Positions 35,782 through 46,365 of a stretch of 64,000 nt of DNA are shown piece by piece. The notes beneath the pieces were generated by a model. The model was not told the DNA's origin. It made no database searches and saw only the letters and a list, made by a program, of their open reading frames with translations. Source of the stretch: Caprimulgus europaeus (Eukaryota > Chordata > Aves > Caprimulgiformes > Caprimulgidae); NCBI GenBank assembly GCA_907165065.1, contig OU015524.1, positions 1,054,001 through 1,118,000 on the forward strand, given 5' to 3'. The translations under genes and the position numbers were made by a program. Positions within the stretch are counted from its first letter, which is position 1. Each line of letters begins with the position of its first letter.

Positions 35782-37649
35782 TCCAATGGGAATGATGTAA
35801 CATGAGGAGCTCTGGCCATACACATACGCCTTGCCTGCCCAGACTGCGCCGTGTAGCTTTGCCACTAGATGTAGGCTCATGGGGGTGAGCAGGAGGTGAA
35901 GGGTGGAAGAGGCCAGCAAGGCATGATGATACTTTCAACATTTGCTAAAGCTGCTGTAACTGACATCTTGGGGGGGAGTTTGGAAAGCTTAGTGAAACTT
36001 CTGCTATTTCAAAGCATGCTGTATGAAATCTTGCATGCCTGCTTAAGAATCAAGGCTAAAGAAGAGACTTGAAGCAGACAACTGTCCTTCAGAAAATGGA
36101 ACTAGCCTTATAGAAACCAGACTTTACTGCAAGAAAGAAATGGTAAGAAATCTGATTAGATGAGTAGAAACAACAACGGATTCAAAGTATCTGCCAAAGA
36201 GAAGGCATGCCAGACAATTATGAAGACCTTGCAGAGAAGTCAAATGATTTTGCAGCTTCTGTCTTCAAATACCTACTTTTCAGCCAGTAAAGACGAGCCA
36301 TTCATTGATTGATAAATAAGCTGATAAATCAAAGAGCAGAAGATAATCAGAAAATACATACCTGAGAATTGTGAAGAATCTTAGAAGAGAATGGCTGAAC
36401 CACTGGGGGAAAAGTGCCATCTGTGCTGAGCTGTTGCAGCAGAAGACAAAGAGTAACACATATTCATCTGTAATTTCAGTAGGCTTTGGTGTAGATTCAG
36501 GGGATTTCATGTTAGTAAGCATTGTTTTGTCACCTGAGAAACTGGTTGAACTAACATTAAAGACCATGTTTTAAAAAAATATAGACAGGCACAATGTTAG
36601 CTCCAGTTGGCACAGTCTCTGCTGACTTAATATGGTTAGAAAAGATCCACTTGACAAGTTATTTGGGTTTCAGAAAATCTTTGACCAGCAAGAAGATTTA
36701 CTGCAAGTTTTGTAATGGGCTTTTCTGAAAGTGAGAAGCTCAGCAGTGTGAGTGATAACAAGTTATTGAACATCAGCTGATCCAACAGCAATTGCCTGTG
36801 TACATGCCCTTAGCCTGCAGCAATGTGAGGAACTCTGAATTACCTGTATGCTCTTTCTCAGAAATAGTGTAACTGTGCTTGTTTTTGTAGGATGGTATAA
36901 AAAGATGAGTTAAGCATTCCTGTTTACTGTTCCACAGAAATGAGAACCAGGAGTTATTTCAGAAAGTAAAGGAGAACAGACTGAAATGGGTTAAAAGAGA
37001 TACTTGGTGGGCAATGCATAAGTAACCTGGTGGAAATTGGTGGTATGAATCCTCACAGGCTTCATTTCTAGGTCAGGTTTAGACATCTCTGTGTAGAATG
37101 AAGGCTTGTGCATTCATGTTAGATGGAGATAAAAACAACCCTGAGGGCAAAGAGACCTTTGGAACATAAACCATGCTCTGAATAGTGGGATAAGGAGGAA
37201 GCTTCCCAAGTACGGCAGCTAGACCCTGGCTGCTTGCTGGAGAATTTCCTTTGCTTAACCACTGAAGACTTTTGCACTGGCTACCATAGGAGGATCCCTG
37301 CTAGATGAGTCTGATCCAGTATGACAGTTCCTTTGTCATTTCCTTGTGTGGTATCATGACTGTCAGTTGAACCATACATTAGATCATGGCACCATGGTGG
37401 ACTTCTGCTTGTGGTTACTGAACTTGGCATTTCAGCAGCTCCAGTGCCTCCTATACTTGCTAAATTGTGAAATCCCTTCTGATTTGTGGTGCATTTTTTC
37501 ATGCTTCTTATAATGGTGCTCTTCATGTTGATCCTGCTTGGCAAAAGATAGTGAGCTTGTGAGCTTTGAAGGCTGGCTTGAAAACTCTGAAGATCTTTTG
37601 CCTTTTCCGCTTTAATATTTTATCTCCCAGCCTGGAATTATTCATTGGA
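35782..37649. other. gene-free unique DNA
   Basis: AT-rich DNA with no recognised gene. Overlapping opposite-strand frames at 36280-36574 and a minus frame at 37281-37544 lack distinguishing features. Confidence 0.55.
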
Positions 37650-38250
37650 TTAATGTGTGAGCTGCTCCCTTTGGAAAGAGGCTGGCTGTGAGGGCTTTCC
37701 CTGTGTTTCTCCGTGAAAGAAGATCGTTTATGTCAGGAGCCACTGTTCTTACGGTGTGGCTGGCTTTGAGAGAGCGTTTTCTCCAGAGAGAGACTCTTTG
37801 GTTGGGAGCAGCTGCTACTGGCAAGCCTGGCTGGAAGAGATCTTGTCCCCAGTGGTTTGGGCGAGTGGAGACCCTGTTGCAGGGAAGTGCTGCTGCTGGA
37901 GCAGGGCCAGAGCAGAGCTGGTGAGCGTGGGACACTCTTAGCAAGAGCAGCTTCCTTCAGCGGGCTGACACGGAGCCCGCCCGGCTCCGGTGTCCCTCAC
38001 CAAGCAGGGCTCCAGTGCCAGGGCTGTGGGCTCCTGGAGGTGCTGGCATCTCTCTGGGGACAGATCTCATTGCTGGGATTTGCAGTAAAGCTTTGTGTGA
38101 CTTTGTGTGTGTGGAGTGTTTGTTTACATTGTCTAACGATGATTTGTATTGCACTTAAAGTATGTTTGATTTAGTTTAGCCGCTGTTATCATGTTTAATA
38201 TTTTAGTGTGTATCTAATAAACACAACGAAACCTGCACAGCTCTCCACCT
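37650..38250 (+). other. GC-rich block with poly(A)-like signals, possible decayed LTR
   Basis: Compared with its AT-rich flanks this 600-base block is GC-rich up to about 38080, then changes abruptly to GT- and AT-rich sequence. It contains CAGTAAAGCTTTGTGTGAC (38080-38098) and, 130 bases on, CTAATAAACACAACG (38214). A GC-rich U3-like part, an AATAAA-type signal and a GT-rich tail is the usual plan of a retroviral LTR on the + strand. I found no clear TG...CA ends with matching target duplications. A terminal exon of an unknown transcript is the main alternative. Confidence 0.3.
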
Positions 38251-40655
38251 CTGTTAGGCATCCCCTGTCTTAGGGAGCCACTTTAAGGGATCCCTGAGGT
38301 TTCTCCTGCAGTGTTGTCTGACCTTTGGTAAAAGATGCCCTCAGCCAGGCTACTAATTTTTGCTGCTCCCTTGGGCGGATGCCTAAGACATGTTTTAGTC
38401 TGTTTCACTAATGATAGTTTGGTTTTCCTCTGTGTGCGTGCATTTTGGGGTACACAGTCTGGCTGTTTTTCTCTTTTTTGACTTCTGTTCTGGAGTTGAT
38501 TCTTACTCAGATGGTCCTGTTTTATTCTGCTTTGGGCCACTCATCAGTAACAATATATTTTAATTATTTCCTTTTGCTGATTCCTTTTAAGAGAGGATAT
38601 ATCTTAAAATGAATAATACTGTGTTAGCTAATACACATTTTCTTTAGCATTCTTGGTGCTATTGTTAATTACTTTGCTTCCCCTCTCCATTTCTTGCCAC
38701 TTTACCTTTCAGTGAATGTTTTTTATTACTGTGGGTGGTACATGTCTGGGACTTACAAATGATTTTACTTCTAGTAAAATAAACTGCCTTTGTGTTTTGT
38801 AAGTACAAAAGCAGTGCCTAGAAATTCAAACTTAGATTTTATTTTGCTAGCCACTGTATCTATGAATAGTAAAAGAAAATACCTTCCTGGTATGTTTTGC
38901 AAGTTACCTGCACAGGAAGAAGTTAATATGCTCCTAATTAGATAGGAAAGGAAACCAGGGAACATGGATCTACCTATTTACAGCTGATTTTAGGCTTTTG
39001 TTTAGCAGTACAGAGAGAGACAGATGTACCTGTGCAGGGCCCTGGAGTATGTGTCACCTTAGGTAAGATGCTGAGCCCTGTGGCAGAGAGCTCTAGGCAG
39101 TGGCTGAAGTGGAATTCAGACTCCCAGACACCTTGAAGCACTGCTGAGATGCTGAGGTTGGAGCAGAGTATTTCAGGGTGCTGCATCAAAGATCTGGCTC
39201 TTAAGCCTAAGACTGTGTTCACTTTTTTTTTAGCTATAGGGTTGCCCTGGATCCCCATGACATTTTAGTTTTTAACTGCTCTAGCCAGCTGAGCCTTTGT
39301 TGGTTAGAAGGCATCAGTCTTGTTCTGTCAATCCAAACTAAACAAAATTCGTGCTTTTGTTTTTTCTTCACACATGGTTGTATTTGGAGGTGTTGGAAAA
39401 GGTGCAGCAGAAAACAAACAGCCAGCTATTTCACAATCTCTCTTTCAGTTGGGTTTAGTTAAAGGGATTATTAATAGAGGCAGGAAAAAATATCTTTATC
39501 ATGGTGATGGTTTAAATTCAAAGTAATCTATGATATGTATGGGTATTTATTTCAGTTTATCTACAGCCACATGTCGGGGCTTGCTGATTTGGAGGAAGAC
39601 CAGCAGCCATGCTCTGGCTGAAGTAACCAGAAACTGGAGATTTTGGTAACTCTGGAAATACAAACATTGATGTAGGAGCCTGCAAACATTCTTCAGCATC
39701 TAATGCTAGCTTTGCATTTTAACAAAGGGGGAAAAAAAAGAAGCTCTGGCAATAACTGGTGTGAGTCACATTATAGTTGTGAATGTGTTTTGTGCCAGCA
39801 AAGATGGAAACGAGGAGAGAATCTGAGCAGGGAAACAGCCTCGCTGGTTCTGTGCTGTCTGCAGAGGCTCTGCGTAACCGCTTACCTGGGCCTCCCAGTG
39901 GCAGGAGAAATGGGGCACAGGAAGGGCAGTGGGCTGGGGTGTGCCCAGGTCCATCCGAACACGCAGGTATTTCCACAGGAAGGAAGCCTTGGTGCTACTA
40001 GAGCTGCGTGTGCTGTCCCAGGCTAGATCAGAAATGAGTTTGCATATGTTTTCTGTCAGGACCATTTCATTTAGAAAAACAGGGCTTGAACACAGGAACA
40101 ACACACAAATAAATCCATCCCCTAAGCTTCACTCCTTGCCTTGTTTCTCCCATTGCAACCCAGTGAATCGCACCTGTACATCTATAATCAGGAGCAGGTC
40201 TTGTTAGCTCACTGGAGCTAGAGGTACAGAACCATTGGATCCTTGTTATTTGACTTCACTGTGTCATCTTGCAGTATCCAAATAAAAGGATGAGATTGAA
40301 GTGCTGCTTTGAAGATGTTGCTGTTTGCTATGTAAAGCGATAAAATTTACTCAAACAATTTTAATCTATGAAAAAAAGCCGAAATGGGCAAACAAATACC
40401 TGTTTAATGAACAGCCCCTGGCCAGACTTCAGAGTGAGGCTGGTCTTGAGTGCATTCAAGGTTCGGGTTAGACCCTCTGCACACCTGTAATCTCAGTGCA
40501 CAGCACACTGCATGAATTATTTCTGTTTAGCAAGAGCAGTATGTGCAAAGAGGTTGTATCTGGAGTAGGAGCTAGGTGCATCATTTTGCATCCTTTGCTA
40601 CTTCCTCAGTGCCAGCTGGGGTATTGATTATTTGTGTATCAGTTAAATCCAAAGT
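38251..40655. other. gene-free unique DNA
   Basis: No feature was recognised. Frames around 39700-40207 overlap on both strands in locally GC-richer DNA and are treated as chance. An acceptor/donor pair bounds 39009-39060 (AGCAG ... TTAG then GTAAGA) but is weak. Confidence 0.5.
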
Positions 40656-40656
40656 C

Positions 40657-40680
40657 ATATATATACATATATATATATAT
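40657..40680. repeat. TA dinucleotide microsatellite
   Basis: Alternating AT with one interruption (ATATATATACATATATATAT), followed by a short CA-rich stretch. Confidence 0.88.
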
Positions 40681-40875
40681 CTTTTCACACACAAACACCC
40701 ACATGTGCAAAAGGCACTTGGCTGAAGATTTTCAAAAGCCAACCATGAGTTTGGAGCCTAATTTGAAGCATCTTTTGAAAGACTTGATTTTTTTCAGGAC
40801 ATGCTGTACATACCATGCCCCTCATTCTAGACATCTGAAGTTCATCTGCTTAATGCTATTGTTTTCTTTTGACAG

Positions 40876-40983
40876 AAAGACTCTGAATCCCACAGAAAAC
40901 CTGTGTTTTCCTTGTAGAAATGAGGACACAGCTAAGTACTTTGTCATGGTTGGTGACACTGATAAGAAAAAACCCTGCAAAGC
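40876..40983 (+). other. candidate internal exon, open in one frame
   Basis: This 108-base block has a strong acceptor (GTTTTCTTTTGACAG to 40875) and a GTAAGA donor at 40984. One frame is open throughout, entering and leaving in phase 2, with soluble-protein-like composition (for example NEDTAKYFVMVGDTDKKK). The length is a multiple of three. The base before the donor is C, which is unfavourable. The phase is compatible with the open frame at 2-111. No family is recognised. It may well be chance. Confidence 0.25.
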
Positions 40984-40989
40984 GTAAGA

Positions 40990-42345
40990 TGCTATCAGAA
41001 ATTACCTCCTTTTTTCCCCCCTCTAACACATGTTAAATTAGCCAATAAGCCTTGAAGCTGTGCATACCTGATGATTAATTTATGTTATTTTGTGGTTTGT
41101 TTTTTTTAAAAAAAAGGTTCTCTCATGGTAGATTTACAGCGTTGCAGAGTTTCACAATGTTGCAGTGCTGTCTTCAATTCAGCCGCTTCATATTGAAATT
41201 TCACACACAATAATTGGCTGACCTTCACAGCTATGGCAGAAACTAATTAAAGCTGTAAGGCTTTGCTAGCTATGCTTTTGTGTGAAATGTGAAGTTTGGT
41301 GATAATGAAATATGGGGTGCAGATGTTATTGTCTCAGATAGTCTGTGCCCTTGGTTCACACTAATGAAGAACAGCAATTATTAAACAAAAAGTATTTTCA
41401 ACCATTAATTATTTGTGTTTTGATAGACTTAATGTCCCAGCAGCAGCTCCTTCTTCTTCTTCTTCACTTCTTCAAAAAGTCATTCAATGACATTTTACAA
41501 GCTAATGGGAGAGTCCCCAGGATGCCACATGAGACTTTTCCTGTGTTTGTAGGGTTGGTTTTAGACTCATTCTGTGGTGCATTGAACGAGACACTGCACC
41601 ACGAATGGGGGAGTGTTTTGGGTGGAATGACGTTAAGGTTTAGGGATTTCACTCCTCTGGACAGAATCTGTGAATAACACAATCGTTATTCCTGTTGTTG
41701 TATTCGTAAAGCAGGCAGAGGGGTTACAGGCAGCGAGATTTTATGGGTGGACAGAAAAAGGGTAGGTGCTGTGGTGCATCTTTTTACCCTTTTAACTGGG
41801 TCCTCTGTGGTCTGACTTACTTCAGCAGCAGTAAAAGTGTATTTTTAGTTAGGGTTGATTGGTGAAGCTGTTCAGTTGGCCTCTTACTCCCTAGCACCAC
41901 TGTTGGGAGAAGGTTGGGAGGAAAATGTTGGTTTTCCCCAGGGAGGTGAAGCGTGGACTGTGTGTATGTACCCACATCTCTCTGTTCCGCTGTGTGCTCA
42001 GTGCTGAGGTCCATGAGTTTGGAACAGCACTGAGTGCAGTGGTTAAGGACTGCTGCGATCTGTGCCCTCCGGTCCCCTCCTTCCTCTCTCTTGTCAGTCC
42101 TTCCCTGTGTCATTCCCCCAGTCCCATGTGAGTTCCATGAATACCCAGTCCTTCTCCTATCTGCTGAAGTGATATGTTTAATGTCACCGTGGTGTGACCC
42201 TGTCCCACTTGAGGGTTACTGTCTGCTCAGATTACTGGAGGGAGGATTTAACACTTCCCAGAGACACCCAGCCAGGCCAGCTGCAGATGTGGGAAAAGAA
42301 GGCATCTTCAGTTTGCACTTGGTTCCGTTTTCAAGGCTGAGACTT
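40990..42345. other. gene-free unique DNA with a CTT repeat
   Basis: A CTT-type simple repeat lies at 41448-41473 next to CAGCAGCAG. No other feature was recognised; the 110-codon frame at 41345-41677 owes part of its openness to that repeat. Confidence 0.55.
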
Positions 42346-42437
42346 GCTGGGTGTGGATGTTTTGGTGGTGGGTGATGGAGGGTGTTGGGTGGGTGATGGT
42401 GGTGTGCTTTGGTCGGTTGTTTTGTTGGTTTGTTTTT
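42346..42437. repeat. G/T-rich low-complexity tract
   Basis: Repeated GGTG, GGGTGATGG and GGTGTT words run for about 90 bases on the + strand. This is degenerate simple sequence with some G-run clustering. Confidence 0.7.
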
Positions 42438-44012
42438 CCCCGAGGATGACCCTCACCATTCTCTGGCCCCTGATGCTTAGGTGACCATTGCAAGCAGCAG
42501 TGGTATGTCTAGCGAGCTGAAGAGGATTACATGCAGTCTGAGGTGACAGGATGCCCACAGCTGGCGTGTCCGTGTGACAGCCAGCGCTGCGGTGACGCGT
42601 GCTCCGGGGTGGCGCAGGTATGGTGTATGAGTGGGACACACATTGAAAAGCTGGGAGCTGCCATGAGAAATTGTCACCGTTCCCCTTACTGAAGAGACTG
42701 CTTGGGATTTTCAGAAGCAGTTAAAAGGACTTCAGTGATAATTCCTATAATATTGCTTAGCAACTGGAGGACTCCTGTGAAAACCCCAGCCTGGTCACTG
42801 AGCAGCAGAGGTCTCCCGTTACAGTGGCGTTCTGCAGGGGCGAATGATAGAAACTTTTGCTGTTTTACCTTCATACTGTTGCTGTTCCTGTGTTCTTGGC
42901 ATCTGAAACATCACACTTAAGTGATGAAATATATGCAGTGATATTTAAAGATGAAACTGTTGTTAGGGAGATACAATTACATTTTTGTCCATGCTTGGAA
43001 ATACGTGGATATTTTTCTGCCTGACAGCCATGATCATACAGAAGGATAATTCTTTACAGAAGCAATTATTTCAGAGGATTCTTTTGGACAAACATGCCAT
43101 TGTGGTTTTGTAGATGATGATATAAGGAGATAACTTATCTGCATGCTACATTTGTATGCATCTTGAGTAAAGACCATTACCTGTACCTCAAAAAGAAAGA
43201 AAGAAAAAAAAATAAACCAGAATTGGAGACTTCTTAGCCCCCCTCAATTGACTGATTTCCAAGAGTTGCTCCATCTGATGTTTTCTAGGGCTCTTTGTAA
43301 GTCTTAACACTTTAAATACCTAAATTTCCTCAGATCTGTACCACACTTCCTCAGCTGGGAATTTTGCATTCTCCAAACTAGCCAAACAGGAACTCATTCA
43401 GGATTGTTGGTAATAGTGTTGACGAGATTTCCCTGCCCCTGGAGCCTTCCTCTCGGAGCTAGTGCCAGAGAGAGTCCAGACATGGTGTCAGGTCATGAAC
43501 TGACATCCCAGTGGATGTGGCCAACTTGGCTTCCAAAGATAAATCCTGGCCTTGAGTGTGGGTGTGGGCTGCCCTCTAAGTCAGGTAAGGCTTCCCACAT
43601 CCGAGCATGCAGGACGGGTCTGTCCGTTGTCCCTGGGCTGTCCGCAGAGCAGCGCTGGATGTAGAGGGTGTGTGTCCCCTGTACCCAGCTGTGATCACAG
43701 CTGCCCTTCTGGTGTCGCTGTTCATTGCAGGGGGCTTCAGGTGTCTCTCTGTATGTGCACGTGGTATCTTGTATTTGCATTTAATATTTTATATAGACCT
43801 TGAAATATAGGCATGAAAAACAGAGGATCAGCAGCTCATGGCCATAATCAAGAGTGCAAGGCAAAGGAACAAAAAATTAATAAAAACCTGAGGTTTTCCA
43901 GGCTTTTCCACTCACGTCTGTTCCAGATTTATCATTCTCTTTGGTGGCATCTTGGCTGGAGCAGTTTTCTCTGCCTAGCACATACCTGGAGCAGCACAAA
44001 GCGAGCGATGGA
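42438..44012. other. gene-free unique DNA
   Basis: An A-rich GAAA-type simple repeat lies at 43190-43216. GTCAG followed by GTAAGG at 43585 is a good donor but has only a weak acceptor upstream. No gene was recognised. Confidence 0.5.
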
Positions 44013-44060
44013 GTGGGTGTGTGCGTGTGTGAGTGCGTGTGTCTGTGCACACATGCGTGC
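44013..44060. repeat. imperfect GT/GC alternating repeat
   Basis: Nearly continuous alternating purine-pyrimidine sequence (GTGTGTGCGTGTGTGAGTGCG then GTGTGTCTGTGCACACATGCG). It has Z-DNA potential and is probably length-variable. Confidence 0.8.
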
Positions 44061-45937
44061 AAATTACACAAAAAGACAGTTTCTTATTAGTTTCACTTTC
44101 CAGCTTCTGATGTTTACTGTGACAAATTTCAGTAAGAGGTGATTTTGTATGCTGGTTTATTTGTGAGGCCAACTGTATGACATTAATATAGTGCATATTT
44201 TTTGAGTGACCTGCTTTTGGTGACTATTTTTTAAAGAGATCCTGACCTAGAAGGGTGGAATTAAAGGAGTGAGTAATCTCTTGCACTTAAAGTATATTTG
44301 AAGTTACCAAAAAGCTTTGGTTTTATATGTGCAGTATTAAAACTATAGCAGGAAGATGAAATTCAGTGCTTCTGATGCAGTCTGACAAACACGTGGCACA
44401 CAATTCCTTGTAGCAGTGGTGTTTACAAGGTGCAAAGATGTCAGTGTACGGGGTGGAGAGGCGAGGGCTTACAGCTCGGTGAAAAGGATATCCTCTGCGA
44501 TGGAAATATGTGAGCAAGCAGGGCTTGAATGAAGTAAAACTAATGAAAGACCAACAAAACACTCATCTTCTAATCCTGGTAAATAAATAACAGCTTTTTC
44601 AAAAACCAAAGCCCAAAGCCCAGGACCATAGAGGCGTTATTGCCAGTAGTTTGGCAAACACTGCACTGTGTTACTGTTGGCTTTCTGTCAGTGCATATGA
44701 ATGTACACGTGCTTAGTCTTTCTCATGCACAAAGTGAAGTGAGAAGCAGTGTATATGTAGGTGCTTCTGATGATGCAAATTTCAGCTCCTTTAAATAATT
44801 GCCTGGATTGTTTCTCCCTCTGATGATGTGTTAGACCATATCCTGGCTGTGGAAGAGTCCAGACATGGGGCTGAAGTCTACTGACTGCCTCTCTTAGTTG
44901 GACTGTTTCAAGTACTTGATCTCTAAGACTCACAGCTCCTCTTTCTTGGAGTGTTTTGACAGTTCCAGAGTTAAGTAGTAGTATCTTCAGAAAGCTCTGT
45001 TGTGGGGCTGAAGTTTAGTAATTGACACCAATAACATAACAACATTAAATCATCCACCTTTTTTTTATAGTGGATAAGCCAGTGTGCTTGTAAATATGTT
45101 AAAAGATAGCGTGTAGGTGGCAGAAGAATTATGCTACAGTTTTAACAGCTAATAAATCTTTATTTAAGCAAGGGACCGCTAAAATTTAATTAGGCATATA
45201 AAAGCAGAGATCATTCTAAGGGTAAAAATATACCAATTCTCACAAGAAAAGACATCTGCTTTACAGAAAAAGTGTAAGTTAAAGTGTACTCTTCTGTTAC
45301 TATGTCAACAGAAGAGCTTTCATGAGGGGTTGCAGGGGTCTAAGTTTAAAAAATGAGAAAAAAGAGCAGAAGAAAAGATTTTTTCAGGCTGTGCACGCTG
45401 GTATAAAAAAAGAGCTATCCAGTTAGTAACCTTGCCTGCTCTGCTTGCTGGTGTTATTGCCCACACAACATCCCCCAGCTTCCCGAAGGACCACCCTTTG
45501 GAAATGCCATCTCACAACACGGTACGCGCGCTCTGCAGCCAGGCCTCCGTACTTGGGCGCATCGGAGCCTTTGTCAGTGTGAGCTGCAGTGCCTGGAGAG
45601 GGGTGCTGCTCCTGGAAACCTTTGTGCACATCATGAGATAAATTGTGAGTGGCACGAAAAGTCAGACTAAGTCATTTTGGAAGATGGAAATGACACTGGA
45701 CACCACATTGCTCTTGGCGGGTTTGCTCATGTGCCAGCCAGTGTACGAGTAGGTGGTAAAGAAAAAAGAGGAATTCCTGATTTTCACATGCGACATAAGT
45801 TGCTCTTCTGGTGAGTGTGGTGTCACCATGGCTGTGAAGATAAAGCACCTCTTTCTGGCTCAGTATTACCAACATCTCTGAAGAAGAATCCTTGAGATCT
45901 TATAGCTCCTTAATTTGTGAAAAAATGCTAAAACTGC
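44061..45937. other. gene-free unique DNA
   Basis: No gene was seen. The stretch 45100-45240 is AT-rich and repeat-free, with TAATAAATC and TTTAATTAGGC words, and may be regulatory. A short CpG-bearing patch (GGTACGCGCGCTCTGC) lies at 45520-45535. Confidence 0.45.
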
Positions 45938-46365
45938 TGTCCTGGTTTTTAGCTGAATGAATCAGCTCCATGGGCATTGGGCTCTGCCAAGGGGCTGTTC
46001 CATCTCCTGTCCCCCATGGGCAGGAGATCCGTGAGGGGCTTTTCCTCTCTGGCTCTCTCTCGGGCTCTCGCTCTCCCGGGATTGCGGTTTCGGGTCGGGA
46101 TTGTCGCTGCTCCGGGATCGTTCTCTGGGAACAGGCCAGGCTGGGTCAGTGGGTGGTGAGCAGTGGCACTGGGTATCGTTCATTTGCATATTTTATTACT
46201 ATTATTACCATCATTATTTAAAGTTTTATTTTAATTATTAAATTGTTCTTATCTCGCCCTATGAGTCTCCTTAGCTTTGCCTCCCCAGGTCCCTCTCCCC
46301 TGTCCCCTGGGGGAGGGAGTGAGTGAGCAGCTGTGTCTGGCTGCCAGCCCAGTGAAACCACCACA
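45938..46365 (+). mobile_element. solo LTR of an avian ERVL-like endogenous retrovirus
   Basis: The 5' end TGTCCTGGTTTTTAGCTG and the 3' end GTCTGGCTGCC ... GTGAAACCACCACA match the ends of the common avian ERVL-type LTR. In between lie GGTGGTGAGCAGTG, a TTTGCATATTTTATTACTAT tract with ATTATTACCATCATT repeats, an ATTAAA poly(A) signal at 46237-46242 followed by TTGTTCTTATCTCGCCC, and GGGAGGGAGTGAGTGAGCAG near the end. It is about 430 bases, shorter than the roughly 600 bases or more that I expect, so part of U3 seems lost. The flanks ACTGC and ATGGC agree at only three of five bases, so target duplications are decayed or absent. No internal viral genes are present on either side. Confidence 0.8.
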
